A DNA stretch of 64,000 nucleotides from assembly GCA_026936325.1 (NCBI GenBank), contig JAPTHN010000080.1, positions 1,429,985 through 1,493,984 on the forward strand, written 5' to 3'. Below, one piece after another: positions 47,580-58,907 of this stretch; within the stretch, counting starts at the first letter, position 1, and the number at the start of each line of letters is the position of its first letter. Both the position numbers and the translations under genes were made by a program. Source of the stretch: Platynereis dumerilii. Taxonomy: Eukaryota; Annelida; Polychaeta; Phyllodocida; Nereididae. The notes below the pieces were generated by a model, which made no database searches, had not been told where the DNA came from, and saw only the letters and a program-made list of their open reading frames with translations.

Positions 47580-48525
47580 TTGTTTTCATAAGAATTTGTG
47601 GAGAACCTCTTAAAACATGCTACTTGTCTCCAGAAACAAGGAAAATATTACCAAACTGAATTTAAGGCTTATTCCAGCTGCTACTGGCTTAAATGTCACA
47701 TCACGTCTATTTAAATATCAAAAATTGTTTTTTCATCAATATATGAAAACTATGGACCCTAGGTCATCATCAATTCAAACTTTGTAGGTTCAATGGTTCT
47801 GGAGATATGGCCTTATGGGTGAATAATATTCATTGAAAATACATGAAAAAAAAGATTTTTTTTCTTGTGACTGAGATTTAAAATATTTTATATCATGAGA
47901 GATAATAATGTTGGGCAGTCTTGAAGATACATAGGCATCATTTTAAAGTTGCTCTGAATGAAGGTAAATTCACAAATATGGGGCCCAAAGTTTTCCTAAT
48001 TTTTACATTTTCTGAAGCATCTCCATGGAGTTGGTCAGTACATAAATTGTCTTTGCTATTTAAAGGATCAGTTTTTCTACCTCCAAACACCACCCAAATG
48101 TACTAAATGACCCCTCGATTTATTCTGGGTACGCACAAAAAAACTAATCTGTATTTGTGACGCCATCAGCATTGTAAGGATTTGCTACCTTGAAGCTATA
48201 AATTATCTATAATAATATAACAATAACACTACTTTTGAAGGCGCTATGCTGTTTAAAGGTAATGTCAAGCTGCCCAAGTGATTCAATTAAAGCAGCATGA
48301 GCAGCGCGACGTCATCACTGGTGAGTTCACAAATGTCATGTGGCAATTGTGACACCATGACTGATGAATTAAGAAAAAAATGACAATTGTATTTGTCAAA
48401 TTTCATAAACGTGAATTAATTCAAGTGAGGAAAAATGTGATGTCACACTTAAGTGTCTGATGTGGTTGATGAATGCTGGACACATTGTAGTCTTTCAGTC
48501 AAATAGCTTTCAAGCCATTGGTATT
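47580..48525. other. No gene seen
   Basis: AT-rich sequence. GTGATGTCACACTT near 48429 echoes the ATGTCACA boxes at 9.84 and 44.1 kb. Confidence 0.4.
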
Positions 48526-48529
48526 CATT

Positions 48530-48985
48530 ATCTCTTATACCCAGGCACTGAAGTTTGAAGGAAAATTTGGACGTCTACCGAATCGAATGCCTTTTTAAGG
48601 TCAAGATATATGGTGCCAGTAACTAATCTTATGTTCATATTTGGAGTGTGTGGTCTGTAACATCGGTTGCAGCAGTGTGTGTCGAATGCTTCCATCTGAA
48701 ACCTGACTGCTCGCCACAGAGAACATCATGTTTTGTCAAATAAGAAACCAGTTGTTTCTGAACAGCCTTTCCAAAGAGTTTCATACAGACAGGTAAAATC
48801 GAGATTGGACCATAGTTACATGGTAACAATGGGCTGTCAGCTTTAAAGGAAGGTGTGACTTTTTTCCAGGATGATGGAACAGTTCCTGATTGAAGTGAGC
48901 AATTCATAATTAGAGTCAGAGGCACGCTACTATTCTTGTTGCGTCCCTCAATAGGAAACCAAGTGTCTGGGAGCTGCTTCACCAT
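48530..48985 (-). mobile_element. LINE reverse-transcriptase fragment, decayed
   Basis: On the - strand the frame gives RT fingers and palm: LIMNCSLQSGTVPSSWKK, FKADSPLLPCNYGPISILPV, KLFGKAVQKQLVSYLTKHD, GFRWKHSTHTAATD. In a second frame it continues to IYLDLKKAFDSVD, the A motif with the first catalytic aspartate. It has one frame change and stops after motif A. CR1/L2-group pattern. Confidence 0.8.
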
Positions 48986-49268
48986 TTAGAAGCATGTCCA
49001 CTGGTTCACACTACCTAGTCTACATTAATTGCCATTTCAGTAATATGAAATCACAGGTGCTCTCCCCGCCTCCCTCATCTGAACATATACAATTCTGAAG
49101 CCAAAATATTGAAACAATTAGAATAGTGAGTACAACTCCAGAAAATCGTGTACTCCCAACCCACCTCTCCAGTCGCCCCACCCCCCTGCTCGAGACCCCC
49201 TAGCTACGCTGAATTGTGGGCTTTCCGTAGCTCCAATGCTGATCTATGTTACACTAAATTAATTTCAG

Positions 49269-49560
49269 TTGCCAAAAGGGTTGCGAACAAGAAGCATATT
49301 TTGGATTACGAGGAATTGGTTGTTTCCGTATGTTGCCCAGGCCTTGGATGTACTGATACCTCCTGATTTTGACTCAACTGAGCCTTCCTGAAAATACTAA
49401 ATTACAAGGTCTTTGAAGTGGATCCTTTTGCAACGAAATATGTAAAAGAAACTGAAGAAGATTTGCAAGTGCCTGAAAAGTTAATACGCTGAATTGGATC
49501 TACCTCACTCTTCTTTGATGAAATCAAGGACTTTGAATGAGGAATGGCCTGATAAAATAT
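49269..49560 (+). pseudogene. Decayed exon(s) of a PARP14-like gene
   Basis: After an acceptor (TAATTTCAG, ends 49268) a frame gives AKRVANKKHILDYEELVVSV, like the end of an RRM in PARP10/14 proteins (..KKH.L...ELVV..). Further on it gives VFEVDPFATKYVKETEEDLQ, like the linkers that follow. In-frame stops interrupt it at several places (after CTDTS, and after PEKLIR). It lies 300 bp upstream of the intact exon on the same strand. It may be the gene's own lost 5' part or a leftover of a tandem duplicate. Confidence 0.5.
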
Positions 49561-49875
49561 TTGCTGCATTTTAAGAACTTATCTAACTTTGATCGAAAAC
49601 AGAGTTCATTGCCTACCTCAGTACTTGCAATAAATCTGGCCTAGTGGTGACGATTGTACAGAGATGTTGGATGAGAATACTGCAGATTTCCTTGGTCCGA
49701 AGTTCGAAGAAGTGTTAATTGCGTGATGTGAAGCCGATTGTTTAGGCGGTGCAAGAAATACCGGACAGTGACGCTTTGGAAAATTAGGCCTCATTTTGAA
49801 TAAAAGACTGTTGAAGAAACGTGAAAAAAAAAACTTTCCCCTAAGCAAACATAAAACGAGAGAAACTAGTATTCA

Positions 49876-50337
49876 ATGGCAGACCAACAGGAATCAGTAA
49901 AAAAAACATTCATACAGGCAGAGAAAGGATGTGTGAAGTTATTGAGCAAATATTCCCAGGATGAGCTCAATAAGATCAAGTCTGATTTTGTCAGTTTTGC
50001 TGTGCAGATTTTGCCTGAAGAAGAAGGCAAGAAATGTGGATTCCACATTAATGGCATTCCGGAGGGCTTCACACATGCTGTGTATAGAGTAAAGGAACTC
50101 ATTTCATCAGTGGTATCCACGGCTTACACTTTAAAACAACATGGTGTGCCTCATTTTTTGACCTCCGATATGAGCAATCCGAGCCTAAACGGTTTAGAGG
50201 TCAGAAATCGAGTCATAATAGAGGTTGTTAACAACGTAAAGCACAATGCACAAGCTATGGCCCGTAGCCCTTCTGCCGATTCCACACCAAAAAGTGAAGT
50301 CATGGATACAGTGAAAACCAAGACAGCTAAAATTCAG
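49876..50337 (+). CDS. PARP14-like gene, exon with KH-like region
   Basis: 154 codons from ATG, with an in-frame TAG at 49867 just before it, to a donor CAG|GTAAGG at 50338 (phase 0). It reads like the KH-type region that precedes macrodomains in PARP14 relatives: KGCVKLLSKYSQDELNKIKS, then CGFHINGIPEG, then LKQHGVPHFL, then NRVIIEVV, then an S/T/K-rich linker joining the macrodomain. The family modifies proteins with ADP-ribose in antiviral and stress responses, and KH parts bind nucleic acid. The start may be true, or an upstream exon may be skipped here. Confidence 0.65.
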
Positions 50338-50423
50338 GTAAGGCTATTGGCGAAAATGACCGGGGAACACTGAATCTGAAATATTCATTTTATTTTAAGA
50401 AAGATACATCATGTGTGCAAAAT

Positions 50424-50495
50424 GGGCGCTGTGGCGCAGTATTCCTTTCTTGCAGCTTGTGATCAGATGGGCCAGAGTTGCAATTTGAAATGTCT
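50424..50495 (+). repeat. Degenerate tRNA-type SINE head
   Basis: GGGCGCTGTGGCGCAGT is a typical tRNA-derived SINE start, and CTTGTGATCAGATGGG stands where the anticodon arm would be. The B-box is lost. It lies in the intron of the PARP14-like gene. Confidence 0.35.
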
Positions 50496-50680
50496 TGCTT
50501 TTGAAAAACTAGATTTCCCATCAGGATAGGATAAAGTAGAAACGATTTGGTTAAAAGAAACCTCACCACAAACGTTGTGGTCTGCATGTGGTCAGGTGAT
50601 TGAAAAATATGTGAAAGAAAAGGTGAATGTGGTATTTAAAAGTGTGACTGAAAATGACGGCAATAGCTGTGCACAGAGAA

Positions 50681-52958
50681 TAGGGTGTCCCATTTTTCAT
50701 TAGTTTTTCGGATCAAGCTCCTTTTGGGCTCAGTTGTGCTCCTATATGTACAAAGTTCCTACCAAATTTCAGCCAAATCCATCTTTGGAGGGCCCTTTCC
50801 GCAGCCCCAAAAATGACTATTTTCGAGCATAAAAACTGGCTATTTTCCTCTCTGAAATCTGTTACTCTCACCTTCTTGGATGAATCATTTGCAATAACAA
50901 TGCGTTTGATGATGCTGAAAATGGCTGCATAAAAAGGCTGCATAAAATGGCTGCATATTGTTCCAGCTTCTGAAATTTCTGGTGGCAAGGCCAACCAATT
51001 TCTTGTCATGTTGAGATGCTCAAATAGTAGCCATGAAGAAGGTTTGATGAAAGACTCAAGTCAATGGTCATCATTACCTGGAACATGGGGTAGGACGAGG
51101 CTTTCTTGGTCCAAATACACCAGTTTGAGGAATTATGTTCAGCTGTTGTTCAACAGATCTAACATCTAGATGCAGTGGACTGTGAAAAAGGCTGAGCACA
51201 ACCAAAGGCACTGTCAGGTACCCTTGATGTTTCGAAATGGGTTCATTCTTTTCTCTCTTCCATCATTGTTCCTTTACTTTTATCAGCACAACAAACATAT
51301 TCTCAGCTTTGGCATTTAGCTATGTGCAACTAATATTTAGTACAGCTGAACAGAATCCCTCAACTGAAATACTGATGCATTTGAACCAGGAAGGCATGTC
51401 CTTCCCCAAGTTCCAGGCAATAATGATGCTTGCCCTGAGTCTTTCATTGGGCCTTCATCATGTCATGGCTAACATCTCAACATGACAGGTAATTGGTTGG
51501 CCTTACTACCAGGGATGTGAGAAACAAAATCAGAATATGCAGCCTTCTTGAGCATCATGAAAAACATTGTTGTTGTGGAAAGGCCACCCAAAAATAAGGG
51601 TTGCGTTCAGCCTGATTTTGCATGGATAGTATTAAAAATGTTGATTTTTTTAAGCGAGTAAAATTCCATGAGCCTAAGTCAGCCATGATGATAATATTGC
51701 TTATGAGCTGTATAAATGTATTCAAAATTTAATTACTCAAAATATGGAAATAATTGGTAACCAAAGCTTTGTTGATAAACCTGCCTAAGCATTTCATATA
51801 TGGAGATTTTGCTAATGATTGTGAGCGTTTAGCCGTTTACATAATTATATGAACCCTATCATTATCATTGAAAAGCTGACCCTTTGCAAATGTTAAATTC
51901 AATACCTTTCTCCTCTAATTGAAATCACTTAAAATCAAATTAAATACTCATGTCCAGTAATGATTTAAATTTTAGTATTGTTGTTCAGAGTGAATTCACC
52001 CTGCTAAAACTATCAATTTGGGGTAACTAAAGGGCTAATTATAGCATGTTTTGAAGTCATCTTGACCTCTGGGTGATTCATAATCATCATAGGTGCACAC
52101 ATAGAAAAATGGAATTTGAGTTTAGTGAATTTGAACCTTTGAATCCAGAACAGGAAGATCCAAGAGGCATAAATCTATAATACACAAGGCAGATTATGAC
52201 CTTACCTACCACTCTGGATACTACTATACCTGGGATGTTACTATAAAGGTTTTTCTGAAAAAATTATGAGTTCCATTTGCTATGCCATTTTGTAAGATTA
52301 TTATCACCATGTGGCATATTGGCATGGGGACTTATCAGCTCAGTTTCTAAACAAGCCAAGTGAGCAATTGATTCATGAACTGCCCAAAAACGCACATGGT
52401 CATTAAATAATTACCTAAAACTAAATTTTAATTTTTTTACGGATGAAGGCTGTAAATCAGACAACTGCAAGTTTGCTAGTCAGTAAAAAAAAATATGTTC
52501 ATGCATTGGATTTGAACCCCAGACCTCCTTTACCTGTCTTGGAAAATTATAACCTTTTAAAAAACTCATGGCTTAAATCAATGGTTGTATGATATGGTTT
52601 TCCATCAGGGGGCCTTATTTTTATGCATCATTGATTGTTCTGTGTCAGGTGTACTCGGGATCCTCAAAAATGCATACTAGACAAGTTTCAGTGGTGTTAA
52701 CTGATTCCAGGTACGAAAATAGCCACTTTTTATGCTTGAAAATTGTCATTTTTGGGTCCCCCAAGGGCTGAATTAACCAATTATAGCATGTTATGAAGTC
52801 ATCTAGACCTCTGGGTGATTCATTATCATCATATATATGAACTCAGCACCCTCAAAAACCCCTATTTGACCAATTTCAGTGGTATTAATAAATAGGAGCA
52901 CAACTGAGACCAAAAGGAGCTTGATCGGAAAATGTTTTCAAAAATATGGGACACCCTA
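50681..52958. mobile_element. 2.3-kb hAT-like inverted-repeat element in the intron
   Basis: Starts TAGGGTGTCCCATTTTT and ends ATGGGACACCCTA. Matching continues inwards over about 65 bp (GATCAAGCTCCTTTTGG...GTTGTGCTCCTAT and its complement). Inner blocks repeat in both directions: 50960-51060 is inverted at 51390-51530, and GCATGTTWTGAAGTCATCT near 52050 recurs near 52780. TAGGGTG ends are hAT-like. Flanking 8-mers do not match, so the duplication is lost or the element is a recombinant. No transposase. Confidence 0.65.
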
Positions 52959-53092
52959 GGGGAGGCTTTATTTCGTTGAATGCTTAAGACAGTTTGATTC
53001 AATCTACAATGGACATACAAAATCGACATCTTCACAACTTCAAAAGAGATGAAAGCCTATTTACTATTGTTGAATTATTATTTTTACTTCAG

Positions 53093-53198
53093 GTGATTGT
53101 TGGTGACTTGACGGAGCATTCGGTGGATGCACTGGTCAACCCTGCAAACAAGAAATTGGACCACAGTTGGGGACTAGCAGGAGTATTGATAAAAAAAG
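53093..53198 (+). CDS. PARP14-like gene, exon 2: macrodomain start
   Basis: Acceptor TTTACTTCAG ends at 53092 and donor AAAAAAAG|GTGAAC lies at 53199. It enters in phase 0, continuing exon 1, and leaves in phase 1. The 35 codons give VIVGDLTEHSVDALVNPANK then KLDHSWGLAGVLIKK. This is the first strand and the ADP-ribose-binding GDLT...VDA.VNPAN...G.AG signature of macrodomains. Asp in GDLT and Asn in NPAN are the residues that contact adenine and distal ribose in the family. Confidence 0.9.
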
Positions 53199-53199
53199 G

Positions 53200-54049
53200 T
53201 GAACAATAGTATAGCAGATTGAGCTTTGAAGTATTCCAGTACCTGAATGGAACTATGGTTTAGTTAAAGTGATGTGTTAATCCTCTGTTTTCTCCAATGT
53301 TATTCCATAATAGGTGTCTGATTAACATTTATATTTCGATGTGTTACAGCCAGAAGGGTGAAAGACAAGGTTCAAGATTTGATTTAGATTTTTGTGATAT
53401 TTTGGTCCAAAATTTTATCTGAAGGGTTCTGTAATACCCTTTCTTTGTGATCTCTGAAAAAATATGATTGCTCATCAATTAGCCAAGACAGAATATGAAT
53501 ACAAGTCATAACCTCATGTATGCTCTTGCAGCAGCATAACTTGCGAAAGTTAAGTTGGTTGTGACCATTCTTCCAACCATTGTTACGGTCTAAATACCAT
53601 AGTCCTCCTCAGGTATTTATGCGTATGTTGCGCTGATGCAACGATGCCAGAAACACGCCTGCCCAATTTCATATTCTTATTCCAGAATCCCAGATTTCCA
53701 CATTTGCCAATGCTAGCAGAATAAAGGGAGCTCAAACAAAATTGAGCTAAAATTTGGGAACCAAAACCCGCGCCGAAACCTGGCTTTCAACAGCTTGAAA
53801 CCCATAAACCAAACCAAAAGGTGACAAATTGATCTTCAATTAATGGTACCCTTTGTAAACGAGCTTCTCGAAGAATGTTTGATGGACGTACTCCAGTTGA
53901 TCTCAATCACAACCTAGTATCTAATTATGTAAATAACCGTTAACACACAGCACTGTGTACCTGTTTTCCCACAATCTGTCTCATCATTCAATGAAATCAG
54001 ACAACTTTTATAAGAGAACATATTGGAATTCTCAGTCCAATAGCGTCAC
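53200..54049 (+). other. Intron sequence, no other gene seen
   Basis: AT-rich intron 2 of the PARP14-like gene, before the hAT-like MITE. No further coding signal. Confidence 0.5.
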
Positions 54050-54057
54050 CATGCAGA

Positions 54058-54232
54058 CATAGGCGTAGGAGGCAGGGGGGCTGGGGGGGCTGCAGCCCCC
54101 CCAAAAATTTTGGGAAGTCGATTTTTCATGCAGTTTCGGGCAGAAAATTTTGGGAGTTTTTATTTTTTGGGGCGATTTGGGCAATATTTTTCGGGCAGCC
54201 CCCCCAAAATTAATTGACCTTCTACGCGTATG
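54058..54232. mobile_element. 175-bp hAT-like MITE with perfect target duplication
   Basis: The ends CATAGGCGTAG and CTACGCGTATG are inverted. CATGCAGA lies directly on both sides (54050-54057 and 54233-54240). An 8-bp duplication is the hAT hallmark. Inside are G and C runs (CTGGGGGGGCTGCAGCCCCCCC) and TTTTGGGA / GGGCAG words. Related copies lie at 58.56 and 63.22 kb. Confidence 0.85.
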
Positions 54233-54244
54233 CATGCAGACATG

Positions 54245-55535
54245 TTTGTCCCACAATGAACCAACTTATAACTCAAGTGTCCAGTATGACCTGCCCAGAA
54301 ATCCTTCTCACAATGCTCCATTGTAGAACTCACAAATACTCTTCTCGGTCTACAAAAGGTACATACTACCCAAAGTAACAGCTCTTACTTTAAGACCTGA
54401 CCAATTTAAGACCCCTAAACAAGGTCTATTTAAATTGTTAGGCAAGTATAAAAATATTGCAACTTGCAAAAGGCCTTCGATGATGCAATCTAAACTCATC
54501 TGTTCCAATGTAAGGCAACACCCAATCATAAAAGAGATACTATAAGGGGCTGCAGACCCAATCCACAGTTGAAATAAACAATCTAGATTGTAGGAGACAG
54601 AAACTCAAACCTTATGTTTACACTCAGTTAACACAAGCGTCCCTCAGCCAGGGCATTAAAAAACATCCACTGATGAAGATGTCCGCATAACATTAAATAA
54701 CAGTAACTGTCTGTTTAATCTATTGTGAAGCACATCCTGGCCAGGAAAGGATTCCCCAAAACCATCGTAATCCCAGCTAGATTACTGAACGTACATGGTC
54801 TGCGATCACACGCATCCTCCTATTGCGATCTACAAGACGGAAAAAGTAAAGTGCATACAACAACAATACCTTCCCAAACACAATCGTCTGGTGTCAAAAC
54901 CCTAATTCCACTTGCATAGTAATGGTGTAAGGTACTCACAAGTATTCACTCAGAAAAAGCAAATTCCAGTGGAAACTGACATCAATAATGTCACGACACA
55001 AACTGCAACTCCAGACAACAAGCCAGACTGCGACTACATCCAACTCAACAGATCGGACAGAAAACTGGTATCAGCTAAACTGAAGCCAGTAAAAGCGCTA
55101 TTAACCCAAAGGGAGAAAATAGCCCTTTGGACTCGGACTAGCCATTAACTCTGCCGAGACCACATCTACACAAGATCAGCATATATACGAATCTCACACT
55201 CATGATTAAGTCATAGGCCTATTAATAATGAGAATTGGTTCGGCTGCGCTCGGGTGAGACTTTATACATTAAGATATTTGCAGTGAAAGTAAGAGATATA
55301 CCGAAGACTGCTATGTTCCTATTGAAAAGTCATAAAAACATTTGTAGAATGAAAATGGTAAGAGATTTTGTATTTCCGACTTCAGATTCAGATTCCTGGG
55401 AAAATTTTTATATAAGATAGGCAATTTTTCAGACTGAAATTCAAAAATAAAATTTTAGACAAAAAAAAGCAAAAATCTGACTCAAATCTTGAACCTTGTC
55501 TTATCTTTTAGCAGTGGCTGGGGTTCTGACATATG
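54245..55535. other. Intron sequence with two weak open frames
   Basis: Frames at 54725-54919 and 54912-55148 (+) have less AT-biased, protein-like composition (LNRSDRKLVSAKLKPVKALL) than their surroundings, but no domain is recognised and they are short. They could be a captured or transposon piece. Confidence 0.3.
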
Positions 55536-55538
55536 GCA

Positions 55539-58085
55539 CAGTGTCCTTGAACAAAGCTTAGGTTAAAAAAATGTACAAAGAATCTGTCAATGCAGCATTG
55601 TAGTATGTGGTGTCAGCTTCGTTTTGATGTAAAGATAAAAAAAATCTGTTTGTTTGGAAAACTTTGAGAAAATAGAAATTATTATTTTTTGTTTTTTCAC
55701 ACCCTTGTTGCATACAAAATATCCATTATAGAATTTTGAAAACTATCTTTTGGAATGAGTTGAACATAGAAATGCTTTCTTTGACCACCCTGGTGCTTGT
55801 ATTAACAGTTGAACAAATTCAGATGATGATTAAGTAGATTTTAAAGGAATATATAACATTCAGAAGGTGTTACAAACTTGCTAGACTACGTCCTTCATTC
55901 TCAGAGGACATTTTAAAAACATCTAATCAACTGAACCTACTTAGGATTATAATTCATTGAGTGCCCAGGTTAAGTAGCAACACTGCAGCAATATAGTAAA
56001 TAATAAGACTTATTTAGATATTTTATTGCATTTTTATACCCATATTCGGAGACATATGTCACAACACTTTAAAAAATCTTTCCATATTAATATCAACACC
56101 TCATCCTAATCTGAAGCAATATTATAGTCTCAATTGTCCATTCCTTAAATTTGATATTGTTGTTCAGGGACTTTATTTCCGAAGGTATGTTGTAGCTTTT
56201 CTTCATTTGTACATAATTCTAATAGTAGTACATTCTTCATAGATTTTACATCACTAATGTAATAAATTGGCAAGAGATATGTACAAGATGAATTTTTAAG
56301 TGTTGTCGTTCTGACCATGAAAGAAAATTAAGTAATTTTGCCAATAATTATTCGTTTCAGAACTTCTGGTGTGAAGTTTACTTGTTTAAAATGATGATAT
56401 ACTCTTTATTGTGTCTGTAAGTTCACAGATAACCAATATTAACTATGTGGCTAAACAGTATAATCTGTTGACTAACAGACAGTTTAATAATATGTTCATT
56501 GGACAAAGGCATGATACCACTAAACAACTGAATTTTGGAAGTCTGCAGCTACTGAATTCCAATTAATAAACTTAACAATTGGCAAAAACACGTGAACAAA
56601 GCATTTAAAATCCTTCAGAAGACAACAAATTGCTACCAATATTTCAATATCGATAGAGACATTGAAATAAAACTTGGAATTTACCAGCTTAGCCCACTTG
56701 CGTAGTTTTTTAAAAATTGATTTTAGAAAATAGTTTTAGCAAAATATATAATTCCTGGAATATCAAATACAACTTACATGCAAAGCTGTGGTGAAGAAAA
56801 AAATTTGTCAGATCCCAACAGTAGGTCTTAAACTCTTAATACAGGTGTCTACCGTTTACTGTCTGATAACTTAAAGCTGTTTTGTGAATCTCTTTAGAAA
56901 AATATCAACTGGTGAAATGCTAAAAATCTCACTTTACATCACTAATGAAGTTAACAAGGCATTTTCTGACATGCTGGTGGTTCATATGCCGCTTTTTGTT
57001 AGTTCAAGAAATAATAAAGCCAAAATGGTCATGTTTATATATGATTTAAACACATTATAATATTTGGCGAGTTAGCAACACCCCTAAATGTTGGAAATGA
57101 TTGGAAAATAAAAAATAAGAAGCTTTTCTTTGATTTTTTTCACCTGATTGAGTACCCTAATGCATAACTAAATAAATTATGATGTTTCAGTATCACTAAA
57201 TAGGCATTTGATACATCTATAACCGATATTTTGCATTCAATAAGGGTGTGAAACACCAAAAATTCTAAATTTCAATTTTCTCAAAATTTTCCCAACAGAT
57301 TTTTTTTTATCTTTACGTCAAATCACAGCTGTGACCACTAGGGTGTTTCAGGTGCCCCCAATATTTTCCGATCCTGCTTGACCTTGGTCTGGTATTGCAG
57401 TTTATATAGTAAAAGTCAGATGTAAAGTTTTGGCCCATTCTATAAATACCTACCTTTACCAGAATTCACTTGAAGTTTATAATGTAATTCCCCATTGGCG
57501 AACATGCAAATTCTCAAGATATTTCAAAAACCAATGAAGAAATCAATATTTTTTCCTCAATCCACAGTTCCTGAGTAAGTTTTGGGAGGGAAATTCAAAT
57601 CTGGTGCTATTTTTTGTATAACCCCATTTACCAAGCTACCAGAGGCAGTCAAATTTGTGAAAATCTGCATAAAATGGCAGAATTTTAGGAAATTCAAAAC
57701 TTCCTAGCTCATTAGGAAGACCTGCTATAAAATAGCTGATGCCAGATTTGAATTGCCCTCCCAAAACTTACTCAGAAACTATGGATTGAGGAAAAAATAT
57801 CTATTCCTTCATTGATTTCTGCAAAATCTTCAGGATTTGCAAGTTCGCCAATGGGGAATTACATTATAAACTTCAAGTGGATTCTGGTAAAGGTAAGTAC
57901 TTATAGAATGGTCCAAAATTTTACATGTGACTTCTACTACATAAACTGCAATACCAGACCAAGGTCAAGCAGGATCGGAAGATATTGGGGGCATCTGAAA
58001 CACCCTAGTGACCACGTACTACAACGCTGCATTGACAGATTCTTTGTACATTTTCTTTAACCCTAAACTTCGTTCAAGGACACTG
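55539..58085. mobile_element. Long fold-back DNA transposon (copy 2), with an insertion
   Basis: Starts CAGTGTCCTTGAACAAAGCT and ends CTTCGTTCAAGGACACTG. Without the 669-bp insertion plus its 8-bp duplication it is about 1870 bp, like copy 1 at 11129-12968, to which it matches throughout (for example TTTTTCACACCCTTGT, TACAACTTACATGCAAAGCT). The arms have diverged more than in copy 1, so this is the older insertion. It lies in intron 2 of the PARP14-like gene. Confidence 0.8.
57339..58007. mobile_element. 669-bp hAT-like fold-back nested in the larger fold-back
   Basis: Ends TAGGGTGTTTCAG and CTGAAACACCCTA. The arms pair for nearly 300 bp each (CCCCATTGGCGAAC / GTTCGCCAATGGGG; ACTTACTCAG words near the middle). 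GTGACCAC flanks both sides exactly (57331-57338 and 58008-58015), and the uninterrupted site is seen in copy 1 as GAGACCATGTACTACAACG. It has no coding capacity and is moved, if at all, by a hAT enzyme elsewhere. Confidence 0.9.
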
Positions 58086-58302
58086 TAATGGACTAGTTAG
58101 TAAAACAATACTTGTAAACAAATGCGTGAGTAATGTGTGCAAATTGAGATGTTCCCACTAAAAGATAGCCATATGTAAAGCATACTTCTATCCAGGTACA
58201 AAAGCTGTTGCAAATCATGTGGATGTTCACTTTAACTAATCTCCCTGATTGGTAGTCAAAACATGCGCACCATAGAATGAGGTACATTCAACAGGGTGCC
58301 TA

Positions 58303-58445
58303 TAGGGTGTCTCATTTTTTAAAACCTTTTCCCGGATCAAGCTGGTCTTTCAAGTGATCTCCCATGTGAAGAGACCACGCTGTTCCAATTTCAGTAAAAT
58401 CCATTGATGTTTAGATCCGGAAAAATGTAAAAAAAAATTGTTTTA
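58303..58445. repeat. Single end of a TAGGGTG-type element
   Basis: TAGGGTGTCTCATTTTTTAA with CGGATCAAGCT and CCAATTTCAGTAAAATCCAT following is like the left end of the 50.7-kb element (TAGGGTGTCCCATTTTT, CGGATCAAGCT, AAATTTCAGCCAAATCCAT). No opposite end is present. Confidence 0.6.
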
Positions 58446-58556
58446 AAAAAGAGAAAAAAAATAGAGAAAAAAAGAGAAACCCTAAGGATGCCCATATAAA
58501 CGAATTATGAAAACTCTGCTTTAGGCCTGCAAATATCATTTCCTTGCCCTGAATCA

Positions 58557-58784
58557 CAGGCGTATCGGAGGGGGGGGGCAGTCCCCCCCCCCCCCCAAAA
58601 TTTTGGGAAACAGTAAGAATCGGGCAAAAAGGCTGAACAATTTGGGCAGATGATTAAATTAACACTATTGAAAATTAATGATTTCTGGCCAATTTCTTTT
58701 GAAATGGAACAAAACTAGATCTTGAAATTCGGGCAAATGACGCTCGCCTTCCCCGAAAATCGCGTGCGCCGTACGCCTAAGCCC
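58557..58784. mobile_element. MITE of the GGCGTA family
   Basis: Ends CAGGCGTATCGG and CCGTACGCCTA. Flanks CTGAATCA and CTGAATTA look like an 8-bp duplication with one change. The interior has the same G/C-run and TTTTGGGAA / GGGCAAA words as the 54.06-kb copy. Confidence 0.65.
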
Positions 58785-58907
58785 TGAATTACAAGCTGAA
58801 TGTATACAGCAATGAAATCCTCTTTAACAAAAATGAAGAACATTCCATCACATGACTCACTCTTGTCTTTTCATGTTTTAATAATGCAAAGCTATGCATG
58901 TATTCAG

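Noticed and set aside
47921-48106. 61-codon + frame
   Set aside because: Short, no homology pattern, in AT-rich intergenic DNA.
52495-52560. GGATTTGAACCCCAGACCTCC, inverted B-box-like sequence
   Set aside because: The complement contains GGTTCAAATCC, but no A-box or stems were found at the right distance.
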